Shown: positions 1 to 7,298, counted from the stretch's first letter. The stretch: DNA of 62,470 nucleotides from an uncultured Lachnospiraceae bacterium (GCA_910577105.1 CAJTMB010000018.1:1-62470), one strand, 5' to 3'. Translations and numbers: made by a program. The notes: generated by a model from the sequence alone, not told the origin.

Positions 1-72
1 TGCCTGTTTTTTCTGAAAGAAAAAATTTGCGAAGCAAACAGTTTACAAGTTTTCACGAAAGATAATTGTGAT

Positions 73-107
73 AGAGGTTGTTAGACAGTTTTTTTCTAAC
101 AACCTCT
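73..107 (+). terminator. Hairpin, possible terminator of a gene left of the window
   Basis: A 13-bp perfect stem (73-85 with 95-107) encloses a T-rich loop. It is followed on the plus strand by a moderately T-rich stretch but no clean T-run. It could end a plus-strand gene outside the window or the minus-strand zinc-ribbon gene at 139-417. Confidence 0.4.
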
Positions 108-138
108 TGTTTATGCTTTTATTCTATAAACCTGAATT

Positions 139-417
139 TTATACAGGGCCACATTCAGGACAAGTGATAGTTCCATTATCATTATGAAGCCCATGTCCAC
201 AGTTAGGACATCTTACATACTCGCCCTCGTCATCAAAAACACCAGGACAGTTTATAATTCTATTAAATTCTTTTGTTTCCTCGTCCATTTCATAGTCTTC
301 ATCTTCGTCTTCGTCTTCAAAGTCATCATCTTCATCATAGAGTAGACCATCACAGTATGGACAGTGAGAATATTCAGATTCATCATAAACTTTTAAACAG
401 ATGCCACATTGTTGCAT
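139..417 (-). CDS. Small acidic zinc-ribbon protein
   Basis: A 92-residue protein with three Cys pairs of CxxC type: CGIC near the N-terminus together with CPYC around residue 20, then CPNC and CPEC in the last 25 residues. They flank a run of Asp and Glu. This suggests two zinc ribbons joined by an acidic linker. The start ATG at 417 has a strong Shine-Dalgarno (AAGGAGG) just upstream on the minus strand. Proteins of this kind are common in clostridial accessory DNA, but I do not recognise a specific family and no function can be assigned. It is either cargo of the element at 1-4914 or a neighbouring host gene, as the left border of the element is not visible. Confidence 0.6.
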   Translation of the reverse strand: MQQCGICLKVYDESEYSHCPYCDGLLYDEDDDFEDEDEDEDYEMDEETKEFNRIINCPGVFDDEGEYVRCPNCGHGLHNDNGTITCPECGPV

Positions 418-653
418 ATGAAATTCCTCCTTAATTAGTTTTATACCTCAAATCCCGATTTGATTATATCATATCTTTATATGGAATCATACAATTTTTA
501 TGAATATATTTTTCAACTTAATCTAAAGTATAATATATCATCAAGATATAAAGGACAGTTACATATTTGTGACTGCAATAAAAAGGGTAAATTGATAAAC
601 AGGGAAGTCTGGTTTATGAATTGCCAATCCATTTTATTTCTTCATTGAATAAA

Positions 654-686
654 GTGTTATACAAGGCAATTCAGATTGTATAACAC
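654..686. repeat. Perfect 11-bp inverted repeat with 11-bp spacer
   Basis: GTGTTATACAA (654-664) is repeated as its reverse complement at 676-686 with 11 bp between. This geometry fits an operator for a dimeric repressor, or the paired arm-binding sites of a tyrosine recombinase core site. Its position upstream of a recombinase gene allows either reading. Confidence 0.6.
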
Positions 687-689
687 CCA

Positions 690-728
690 TAAAGAGGCAG
701 GCTGATCCTTTACAGGACGGTCTGTTTT
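690..728 (+). terminator. Possible attenuator or terminator
   Basis: An imperfect GC-rich hairpin (about 692-722, loop TTTACA) is followed by TTTTTG. It lies between the inverted repeat at 654-686 and the recombinase gene, so it could attenuate transcription into that gene. Confidence 0.35.
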
Positions 729-912
729 TGTAATGGGTGGTATGGGTATTATACAGAAAGGGGTGGTATACAAGCTTTGTCCCTGTAGTGGGGAATGAAT
801 CCTATCGTGTTGTTGGGGATTCCATTTAGGCTGTGCCTGTATCGGTGCGGCAGAAGTAGTCTGAAAATGTGCGGAGCAATCTGCTTTTTATTATTATAAT
901 ATGTGTAGGGTG

Positions 913-947
913 TAAGCATTAAGGAGCGGAACGCTCCTTAATGCTTA
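913..947 (+). repeat. 16-bp perfect palindrome with GAA loop
   Basis: TAAGCATTAAGGAGCG (913-928) pairs perfectly with 932-947, leaving a three-base loop. It ends four bases before the AGAAAGGGGG ribosome binding region of the recombinase at 964. There is no T-run, so it is not a simple terminator. It may shape translation, or act as a folded single-strand site. Confidence 0.7.
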
Positions 948-963
948 TGCAGAAAGGGGGAAA

Positions 964-1863
964 ATGGCAAGAAGAAATTTAAAATATCAGTTTTTGCAAG
1001 CAATTAACAATAGTTTCAAAGAAAATATGGATAAACATGCAGATAAAGCAAACGGAATAAGAAATACAGATAAGATTTATTCCTACTCGGCACGAAGTAA
1101 CCTTATAGATTTATCAGCTAATTTTGCCAATTTTATGAGAGAATCATATCCAGAGATACATAAAGCAAATGAAATAGGTACAGAACATATACAAGCTTTT
1201 TTAAATTCCAAAACAAGAAATTGCAGTCAACTAACTTTGAATCAATTTAATTCTTTATTCTCGAAATTGGAAAAGTGTGTTAATGCAAAATATCACTGCA
1301 ATGTTACATATCATTGTGATGTGATTCCTACAAGCTGCAAAAATGGCGGTGGAAAAATAAGAAATGTTATGTTATCGCAAAATGACTTTAAAATACTTAT
1401 AAAGAGTACAAGTAACCAAAATCTGAAAAAAGCACTTACCCTATCTTATCATTTCGGGTTAAGAGCTGCGGAATGTGCAAAGCTGAAATTTGAAGATATC
1501 AAAAGCAATGGTATTTCCATTATAGACAGCAAAGGGAAAAGAAGCCGCTTCATTCTAGCGGAAACAGAAAAGCAAAAACAGATTTTAGAGCAGATAAAAG
1601 AAAGGGAGCAAGGAAGAATCTTCCATATTCAGCATCAGTCTTTGGAACAGGCTTTCAGAAGAGAAATTAAGAAAAATAATATTCCAATTCAAAACGGTGC
1701 TTTCCATACTTGCAGAAAGGCATACGCAACACAAAAATATAAAGAGTATCGTGAGAACGGTTTATCTGTTAAAGAGGCTATGTCAAAGGTTTCTGCTAAT
1801 TTAGGACATGGAGCGAACAGATTTGAACTGATGAAAGAATATATTTGTACTGCTTTAGTTTGA
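964..1863 (+). CDS. Tyrosine recombinase (Xer/phage integrase type), first copy
   Basis: A 299-residue site-specific recombinase that would cut and rejoin DNA through a tyrosine intermediate. The C-terminal catalytic set is complete: R167 in GLRAAE, a beta-hairpin lysine near 190-192, H248 and R251 in the HTCR motif, H282 in LGH and Y293 as nucleophile. The N-terminal part (about 1-120) is an AT-rich, helical, SAM-like core-binding region. The ATG at 964 follows a G-rich ribosome binding site and the palindrome at 913-947. It sits 230 bp before the Rep gene, with the putative replication origin between them. Xer-like recombinases accompanying CRESS-type bacterial Reps would fit this arrangement. 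Whether this enzyme or the one at 3550 integrates the element is not decided by the sequence. Confidence 0.85.
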   Translation: MARRNLKYQFLQAINNSFKENMDKHADKANGIRNTDKIYSYSARSNLIDLSANFANFMRESYPEIHKANEIGTEHIQAFLNSKTRNCSQLTLNQFNSLFSKLEKCVNAKYHCNVTYHCDVIPTSCKNGGGKIRNVMLSQNDFKILIKSTSNQNLKKALTLSYHFGLRAAECAKLKFEDIKSNGISIIDSKGKRSRFILAETEKQKQILEQIKEREQGRIFHIQHQSLEQAFRREIKKNNIPIQNGAFHTCRKAYATQKYKEYRENGLSVKEAMSKVSANLGHGANRFELMKEYICTALV

Positions 1864-1935
1864 TCGTTCCATTTTTCAAAATATTTGGGAAAAACAGAAT
1901 CTATCATAGTACAAACCACTGAAAATGTTGCCCAT

Positions 1936-1963
1936 CGCCCTAAGGCAGTATTACCTTAGGGCG
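1936..1963 (+). other. Putative rolling-circle origin stem-loop with nonanucleotide-like loop
   Basis: A perfect 10-bp stem (1936-1945 with 1954-1963) closes an eight-base loop. Loop plus first stem base read CAGTATTAC (1946-1954), which matches the circovirus origin nonanucleotide TAGTATTAC at 8 of 9 positions. In those viruses Rep nicks between positions 7 and 8, which would be between 1952 and 1953 here. It lies about 165 bp upstream of the Rep start at 2128. Confidence 0.75.
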
Positions 1964-2094
1964 GTCACCAAAAGTTCCGCACCACTCTTTTAAAAATCAA
2001 GCATTTTCAAGGGTTGAGCAAGCAAATAGAGGTAGCGGTCTGGTGGTACTTTTTTTAAAAAGTACCACCGGGACCGCAAAAGTACCATTCTTGC
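1961..2094. repeat. Candidate Rep-binding repeats next to the origin hairpin
   Basis: GCGGTC occurs at 1961-1966 and 2035-2040 and inverted at 2072-2077. AAAAGTtCC- and AAAAGTACC-like units occur near 1970, 2058 and 2079. Short repeats beside a nick hairpin are typical iterons in HUH Rep replicons; binding is inferred only. Confidence 0.45.
2035..2077. repeat. Long second hairpin upstream of rep
   Basis: GCGGTC then GGTGGTACTTTTT (2035-2054) pair with the mirrored arm at 2057-2077, about 19 paired bases with a TT loop and small internal bulges. It may be a second-strand initiation structure, a Rep-binding palindrome or a transcription block controlling rep. Confidence 0.6.
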
Positions 2095-2127
2095 TTGAAT
2101 GATAAAAGAAGAAAGGAAAGAAATAAT

Positions 2128-3396
2128 ATGGAGAAAATTGAAACTAAAGAAGTATTAACTTCTACAACATTAGAAAATGAACTGGCGAAAGGGCACAATT
2201 ATGGTTCTGGCTATCGTTCCAAATCTTGGTTTATAGTGATTGGCGAAAAAGCTATGACAGATTTAAACTTAAATTATGAAAACATAGCGGATTTCATACA
2301 AAAAGAATTTAAAATATTATATGCCTGTTGGGATGAAGAAATAAGCGACAATAACAAAAAGCACATACACCTTTACATGGAATTGGATAATAAAGTTAGG
2401 TTCAGCACAATTCAAAAGAGGCTGACAGGGGCACATATAGACAGGCGGTATGGCTCCCCAACAGAAGCAAGGCAGTACATAGAAAAACCTGTTGGTATGC
2501 TGTTTAAAGGGAAAGAAAAGTCGCATACAGTAGTAAAGCCTATGCAGGAATTGGGTAGTTTTGAACCCTTCAAACATTTAAAAGGTTATAGAAGAGAAAC
2601 TGAATTAAATATGTCCTCACAAGATAAACTTGACTATGCTTTAGAGCACTTTGATTCATGGGAAGAAGTGATAGCATGGGATATTCATTTTGCCACAACA
2701 AATAAAGTAGCATTATTAGCCGCTTTTGATCAAAAACGGTATAATAAATTTGTAAACAGTGATTCTGTTGTTAAATATACAAATGCACAAGGAAAGACGA
2801 GCATTTCTGTAAATCGAGAGGTTTATTATTTGTCTGGACCAGCAGGATGTGGAAAAACAGAGGGTGTCAAAAGAAAATATGGTGATGATGAAGTATCTCA
2901 AATCACAAATCTAAAATATGATATGAAATTTGATGATTACAGAAATAACAGTGTTCTTCTGTTTGATGAGTTTTACAGCCAGCTTTCTATACAGCAAATG
3001 TTGAATCTCTTAGATAACAAGATTACAAAGTTGCCATGCCGATACGAAAATAAATTTAACATATCGAACACTATTATTTTGACAAGTAATAACCGATTTG
3101 AACAGCAGTATGTAGACGAGCAAACAGACAATCCTGAAACATATACCGCATTTTGTAGACGATTTACAGGCGGAATTTGGGAAATGTATCAATGTGCTGC
3201 GAGCGATGAAGAAGCACTTTTACCTGTGTATCAGCATACGGGTAAAAGATTTATTGCAATGAAACGAGGACCTGTTGGTGTAAAACCGCCTGTTGAAACA
3301 GATTCTTCCGTGCAGTGGGTTTCCTATGTACAGCTGTGGAATCTAAAAGGATTTGACAATTTAAGAGGTAAACTTGCTATTCCTGTACCATTCTAA
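2128..3396 (+). CDS. CRESS-virus-like Rep: HUH endonuclease fused to SF3 helicase
   Basis: A 422-residue rolling-circle replication initiator. Motifs occur in CRESS-DNA Rep order. Motif I is near WFIVIG (34-39). The metal-binding HUH-type motif is HIHLYMEL with H79 and H81. Motif III is YIEK, with Y117 the predicted nicking tyrosine and K120. The superfamily 3 helicase follows: Walker A GPAGCGKT (237-244), Walker B LLFDEF (D280, E281), motif C IILTSNN (316-322) and an arginine finger in CRRF (344-345). ATG 2128 was chosen because AAGGA lies 10 bases upstream; a TTG at 2095 is in frame but poorly placed. Length and layout fit geminivirus, circovirus and plasmid pCRESS Reps rather than the usual bacterial RepL or Rep_1 proteins. 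AT-rich codon use matches the flanking recombinases. Confidence 0.88.
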   Translation: MEKIETKEVLTSTTLENELAKGHNYGSGYRSKSWFIVIGEKAMTDLNLNYENIADFIQKEFKILYACWDEEISDNNKKHIHLYMELDNKVRFSTIQKRLTGAHIDRRYGSPTEARQYIEKPVGMLFKGKEKSHTVVKPMQELGSFEPFKHLKGYRRETELNMSSQDKLDYALEHFDSWEEVIAWDIHFATTNKVALLAAFDQKRYNKFVNSDSVVKYTNAQGKTSISVNREVYYLSGPAGCGKTEGVKRKYGDDEVSQITNLKYDMKFDDYRNNSVLLFDEFYSQLSIQQMLNLLDNKITKLPCRYENKFNISNTIILTSNNRFEQQYVDEQTDNPETYTAFCRRFTGGIWEMYQCAASDEEALLPVYQHTGKRFIAMKRGPVGVKPPVETDSSVQWVSYVQLWNLKGFDNLRGKLAIPVPF

Positions 3397-3410
3397 AATA
3401 AAAATTTTTA

Positions 3411-3458
3411 GGTAGTGCAATTTTTATTGAGGTAGTGCAGTTTTTCTATTGCACTATC
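3411..3458. repeat. Short direct and inverted repeats after rep
   Basis: GGTAGTGCA(A/G)TTTTT occurs twice (3411-3425, 3431-3445), followed by the near inverse TTGCACTATC (3449-3458). The block could form alternative hairpins ending rep transcription or controlling the downstream recombinase. Confidence 0.5.
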
Positions 3459-3549
3459 TCTCTATTATAGTAAAATGCATATTATCGAATGGAGAAGTCT
3501 ATTCAATTTTTTATGCACAACATGTGCGGAGAGGAGTTTGCTATGAAGT

Positions 3550-4836
3550 TTGAGTTTAAGTATTCAAGAAAAACTGGCCTTTGAAGAGGCTGTTAAGCAT
3601 GGTATAATAAATTTAGCTGATGTGTTGGAAAAAAATGAAATTATGAAGAATAAAGAAATTTTAGAACAACACGAACAATTCTGTAAGATATGGCATGCAA
3701 CAGACGGACGGTATAAAACAAAACTGCCCGATGAAAGTAAACCTAATGGTAAAAAGATTATTGCCAAAACATGCAGAAAGGACCTTGAAAAGTGCATAAT
3801 TAAATATTATAAAGGCATACAGGAGCAAAAAGAGAATCCTCGAACAATGAAAGCCTTATATCCAGAGTGGCTAAAATATAAGGCGGTCGATACCTCAAAG
3901 GCGAATGCAACCAAACTACAGTGGGTATGGAATACTTATTATGCTGATTCAGAAATTGTGAACATGGACATATCAAGCATTGATGTAATCATTATTAAAG
4001 AATGGTTTCTTAAAGTGATTAAAAAGTATGAACTTTCCAGTAGGAAGTATAAGGAAATGAAATCTGTGGCAAATATGCTGTTGGATTATGCGGTGGAAAA
4101 ACGATTAGTTTCTACTAATGTATCAAGGTGTGTTCATGGAATATCCAGTAAAAAGTTTACTGAACCACTTAAAAAAGAAGTAACAGAGCAAGTATATATT
4201 GATGATGAAGCGAAATTGCTTATTGAAGAAGCAGAGCGACACTACAAAAAAACTCATAATGTTGCTTGTTTAGCGATTTGCCTGAACTTCTCACTTGCTT
4301 TAAGAGTTGGTGAACTCGTTGCTTTACGGACAAATGATTTTACGGATTCCTCTGTAAAAATAGACAGACAGGAAGTAAAAACCTATTATGTTGATGAAAA
4401 TAATATTTGTCGTAGGAATGGGTATGAAATTTCTAGCCATACAAAAACAAAAATGGGGAAACGGGAATTATATTTATCAGCAGATGCAAAGAGATATCTT
4501 GCTATGATTTTGGAGCATAACCAAAATAGCGGTTTTAAAAGCGAATATTTGCTGTTAGATGAGAATGGAGAACGAATCCATGAATTTGCTATTAACAATG
4601 TACTGCGAGAATTAAATAGAAAAATCGGAACTGCTCAAAAATCTAATCATAAAATCAGAAAAACCTGCATTTCTTTTCTGATTTCTTCTGGTCAATTAAC
4701 AAATGAGGAAATCCGAGTCTTTGCAGGACATGAAGATTTTGCCACAACGGAAAAATACTATGAGTTTCCGACTAATTCTATGGATAAGAGGGCAGATGCC
4801 TATGAAAAAGCACTTTCTTATACTAAGAAAGTGTAA
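3550..4836 (+). CDS. Tyrosine recombinase (integrase), tRNA-proximal copy
   Basis: A 428-residue integrase. Catalytic residues are R252 in ALRVGE, a lysine near 301-304 (TKTKMGKRE), H367 and R370 in HKIR, H394 in AGHE and Y403 or Y404 in EKYYEF. A core-binding SAM-like domain lies at about 95-200, after an N-terminal helical arm. It ends 79 bp from the 3' end of tRNA-Leu, the usual position of an integrase that uses that tRNA as attachment site. Start choice is uncertain. The ribosome binding site GAGGAG (3531-3536) is ideally spaced for ATG 3543, but that ATG opens a different frame ending after 13 codons. The in-frame TTG at 3550 is 13 bases from the site. Confidence 0.85.
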   Translation: MSLSIQEKLAFEEAVKHGIINLADVLEKNEIMKNKEILEQHEQFCKIWHATDGRYKTKLPDESKPNGKKIIAKTCRKDLEKCIIKYYKGIQEQKENPRTMKALYPEWLKYKAVDTSKANATKLQWVWNTYYADSEIVNMDISSIDVIIIKEWFLKVIKKYELSSRKYKEMKSVANMLLDYAVEKRLVSTNVSRCVHGISSKKFTEPLKKEVTEQVYIDDEAKLLIEEAERHYKKTHNVACLAICLNFSLALRVGELVALRTNDFTDSSVKIDRQEVKTYYVDENNICRRNGYEISSHTKTKMGKRELYLSADAKRYLAMILEHNQNSGFKSEYLLLDENGERIHEFAINNVLRELNRKIGTAQKSNHKIRKTCISFLISSGQLTNEEIRVFAGHEDFATTEKYYEFPTNSMDKRADAYEKALSYTKKV

Positions 4837-4870
4837 CCAACTGTAACCAATTATTTTAACAATAAAAAAT

Positions 4871-4900
4871 GGGGAAACCTTAGTAAAATCAAGGTTTCCC
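4871..4900. terminator. Bidirectional terminator between integrase and tRNA-Leu
   Basis: GGGAAACCTT (4872-4881) and its reverse complement (4891-4900) form a 10-bp stem with a 9-base loop. The minus-strand side is followed by a long T-rich run, so it can end the tRNA transcript. On the plus strand ACACTTTT follows the integrase. Confidence 0.7.
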
Positions 4901-4914
4901 ACACTTTTAACCAA

Positions 4915-4998
4915 TGCGGAAGATGGGACTTGAACCCACACGTTGTAACCAACACAAGATCCTTAGTCTTGCCTGTCTGCCAATTCCAGCACTTCCGC
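4915..4998 (-). tRNA. tRNA-Leu, anticodon AAG
   Basis: A full cloverleaf of 84 nt: acceptor GCGGAAG/CTTCCGC with A73, D-stem CTG/CAG, anticodon stem CAAGA/TCTTG with loop CTAAGGA, and a long variable arm (GTTG/CAAC) typical of leucine tRNA. The T-arm is GTGGG with loop TTCAAGT. CCA is not encoded. The anticodon at 4964-4962 is AAG, reading CUU; most bacteria use GAG here. Its 3' end faces the integrase and is the presumed attachment site of the element at 1-4914. Confidence 0.93.
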
Positions 4999-5074
4999 AT
5001 GTTGTGCACTGTATGCACCTTATCTGTAAAACAACGAACAGGAAAATTCTTTCATGCCAACCTCTCCTGTCCAG

Positions 5075-5145
5075 CAGGGGAAGAGGGGATCGAACCCCCG
5101 TTTACGGTTTTGGAGACCGCCGCACTACCGCTGTACTATTCCCCT
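5075..5145 (-). tRNA. tRNA-Trp, anticodon CCA
   Basis: A 71-nt cloverleaf with acceptor AGGGGAA/TTCCCCT, discriminator G73 and anticodon loop CTCCAAA giving CCA. The T-arm is CGGGGGTTCGATCCCC. CCA is not encoded. It lies about 77 bp upstream of tRNA-Leu on the same strand, probably co-transcribed. Confidence 0.95.
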
Positions 5146-5265
5146 TTATGTACGGCCTGTTCAATCCGTAAAATCATCTGCCGCATCAACGATATGTATT
5201 ATAACACAGAATAACTTCCCAAAGCAAGCCATAATTTTAATTTTACTATCAAATTTCAAAATTCA

Positions 5266-5294
5266 TTGCTTTTCTACTCAGAAAAGAGTAGAAT
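5266..5294 (+). promoter_or_regulatory. Sigma-A-like promoter with overlapping palindromic operator
   Basis: TTGCTT (5266-5271), a 17-bp spacer and TAGAAT (5289-5294) precede the gene at 5339. TTCTACTC (5272-5279) and GAGTAGAA (5286-5293) form a perfect 8-bp inverted repeat with a 6-bp spacer, covering the promoter spacer and -10 element. This is a strong repressor-site candidate. Confidence 0.55.
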
Positions 5295-5338
5295 GTTAAT
5301 GTGTATTCTAATCTCTATACGCAGCTTGGGAGGTTACT

Positions 5339-7258
5339 ATGTATCATAAAAAAAGAATCGGTTTATTCATTTCACATATCTATGGCGACTACCAGGCCCG
5401 GCTCAGTACGGGTATCACACGAAAAGCTGCTGAATGTGGCTATATGGTAGATATATTTGCGTCCAACGATGGTGAAAATCTGGGAGATTATGGTATTGGA
5501 GAATCCAGCATACTGCAGATTCCCCGGCCGGATAATTATGACGGCTTTATCTTGGCTTCCGGCACATATCTTCAGACTTCTCTGGAAGAAGATATCCTGA
5601 ATCTGCTGAAATCAGAGTTTACATGCCCCATCATAAATATAAATAAGAAAGATACCGGTTATCCCAGTGTCGTTTTGGAAAACCATTTTCCAATCACCGA
5701 GATTGTACTTCATTTAGGCAGGGTGCATCATTACAAACGTATCTGTTATTTGGGATGCCGACAGGAATCAGCCTTTAATCAGCCAAGGCAGCAGGCATTT
5801 ATCAATGGTATGAAAGAACTTGCCCTGCCGTTTGAAGATTCCCTTTTTTCCTGTGATACCGACCTCGAAAGCATAAAAGAAGCCATAGACCGGATTTTGG
5901 AAAATACCCCCTATCCGGAAGCCATAGTCTGCTATAATGACCAGATAGCGCTTATTGTTATCTCCATATTAAAGGCACGTGGTCTGAATGTTCCTAATGA
6001 CATTGCCGTTACAGGCTGTGATACTTTGGAATTCGGTCAAAATATCCCGCCTGTCCTCACTTCAGTTACTTTTCCGATAGACGAACTGGGCGAAAAAGCG
6101 GTAGAACAATTATCCCGCCTGTTCCATGGTGAAACGATAGAGCCAAACATAACCGTCTATGCGAAGCCGAGTTACGGCACTTCCTGCGGCTGTTCATCCG
6201 TCCATTCCCTGTCTGAATTTTCATATAGCAGAAAACTGGACAGACATATAGCCTCGCTCGAAAAAAATGTCATTTCCGATATGTACATGTCCGCCAATCT
6301 GCAAGGTGTGGATGATGTGGACCAAGGCATGAACCTCATTGTCCAATTTGCAGAGAACCTGCCTGACTGCAGGGAATTATATCTGTGCCTTTATGAAGGG
6401 TGGGATAGTGTTTCCAGCCACATCAGGGAAATCACCCTCACCGATGAAGACGAATATGATTCCGATACAGTGCTGCTCAAGCTAGCCCTCAAGGACGGTA
6501 AACGGCTTCCTGAATGCACCTTTACAAAACACAACATCCTGCCGGATTACTTATATGACGGTGTTTCCACTTCCTATGTGTATGCTCCCCTGTTTTTTGG
6601 TGAAAGATGTTTTGGCTATCTTGCACTCTCCTTTAAAAATGGCAGACCCGGATATTCTTTCCACTTTATATCCTGGCTTATGAACGTAAATACCATGCTG
6701 CAAAATATTTGCGACAAGAAAAATCTCGGGTTATTGGTAGGGCGTCTGGAAGACATTTATACAAAAGACGAACTTACCGGGCTTCTAAACAGGCAGGGAT
6801 TCAAAATTGCCTACCAGCCTCTAATTGAAAAGGCTGTTGCCCAAAGACTGCCTGTTCTCATTCTAATGTACGACTTGGACTGCTTAAAACTGATTAATGA
6901 CACTTTCGGCCACGCTGAAGGGAATTTTGCCATTCAGGTAATAGCTCATGCACTGGAAAGTTCCATTGAAGAAGGAGATGTTTGTTCCCGGCAGGGCGGC
7001 GATGAATTTGAGATACTTGCCATTGGCTACACACATGAGAAAGCATTGCAGCTCATCGATAAAGTCCAAAAATACCTGGACAATTATAACAAACTTCACA
7101 CCAAAGACTACCTGATTCAAGCAAGCAGCGGTTTCTGCATAAGGGTTCCCTCTTCTCCTTCTGAACTTGCAGATATGTTTAAAGATGCCGATATGGCTAT
7201 GTATAGAGAAAAGAAAAATAAAGTAAAACAGGTTATAAAAAAGAGTCCCGAAAAATAA
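5339..7258 (+). CDS. Soluble LacI-like sugar sensor fused to a GGDEF domain
   Basis: A 639-residue probable diguanylate cyclase. Residues 1-285 resemble the ligand-binding half of LacI/GalR regulators (IGLFISHIYGDYQARLS, then the hinge-like VTGCDTLEFGQ) but lack a DNA-binding HTH. Residues about 300-470 form a linker or GAF-like region. The C-terminal GGDEF domain begins at DELTGLLNRQGF, and an intact GGDEF signature lies at 553-557. The inhibitory RxxD site upstream reads EEGD, so product inhibition is probably lost. There is no signal peptide or membrane segment, so it should sense a cytoplasmic ligand and make c-di-GMP. ATG 5339 follows GGGAGG. It diverges from the tRNA genes and converges on the two-component system, which suggests a link to sugar uptake. 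Confidence 0.82.
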   Translation: MYHKKRIGLFISHIYGDYQARLSTGITRKAAECGYMVDIFASNDGENLGDYGIGESSILQIPRPDNYDGFILASGTYLQTSLEEDILNLLKSEFTCPIININKKDTGYPSVVLENHFPITEIVLHLGRVHHYKRICYLGCRQESAFNQPRQQAFINGMKELALPFEDSLFSCDTDLESIKEAIDRILENTPYPEAIVCYNDQIALIVISILKARGLNVPNDIAVTGCDTLEFGQNIPPVLTSVTFPIDELGEKAVEQLSRLFHGETIEPNITVYAKPSYGTSCGCSSVHSLSEFSYSRKLDRHIASLEKNVISDMYMSANLQGVDDVDQGMNLIVQFAENLPDCRELYLCLYEGWDSVSSHIREITLTDEDEYDSDTVLLKLALKDGKRLPECTFTKHNILPDYLYDGVSTSYVYAPLFFGERCFGYLALSFKNGRPGYSFHFISWLMNVNTMLQNICDKKNLGLLVGRLEDIYTKDELTGLLNRQGFKIAYQPLIEKAVAQRLPVLILMYDLDCLKLINDTFGHAEGNFAIQVIAHALESSIEEGDVCSRQGGDEFEILAIGYTHEKALQLIDKVQKYLDNYNKLHTKDYLIQASSGFCIRVPSSPSELADMFKDADMAMYREKKNKVKQVIKKSPEK

Positions 7259-7266
7259 GATACCAA

Positions 7267-7297
7267 AAAAGAAGCGCTTCTTAATAGCGCTTCTTTT
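7267..7297. terminator. Bidirectional rho-independent terminator
   Basis: An 11-bp stem (7267-7277 with 7287-7297) around GAAGCGC carries T-runs on both sides. It separates the convergent genes at 5339-7258 and 7299-8765. Confidence 0.85.
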
Positions 7298-7298
7298 G

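Larger units (their letters stand above)
418..963. other. 546-bp non-coding stretch upstream of the first recombinase
   Basis: No convincing gene lies here; a 62-codon open frame at 460-648 lacks coding character. The stretch holds an inverted repeat at 654-686, a possible terminator at 690-728 and a perfect palindrome at 913-947 directly before the recombinase ribosome binding site. It is AT-rich up to about 650. Confidence 0.6.

Noticed and set aside
460..648. 62-codon open frame on the plus strand
   Set aside because: Composition is AT-driven, with no convincing ribosome binding site or recognisable protein features.
2095..2127. TTG start 11 codons upstream of the Rep ATG
   Set aside because: No ribosome binding site is placed for it, whereas ATG 2128 has AAGGA at 10 bases.
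1..4900. A left-end duplicate of the tRNA-Leu 3' end as attachment site
   Set aside because: Scanning found no convincing repeat of the tRNA end in this stretch; the border is probably outside the window.
4914..5299. Short open frames across the tRNA genes
   Set aside because: They overlap two complete tRNA cloverleaves and carry no protein features.
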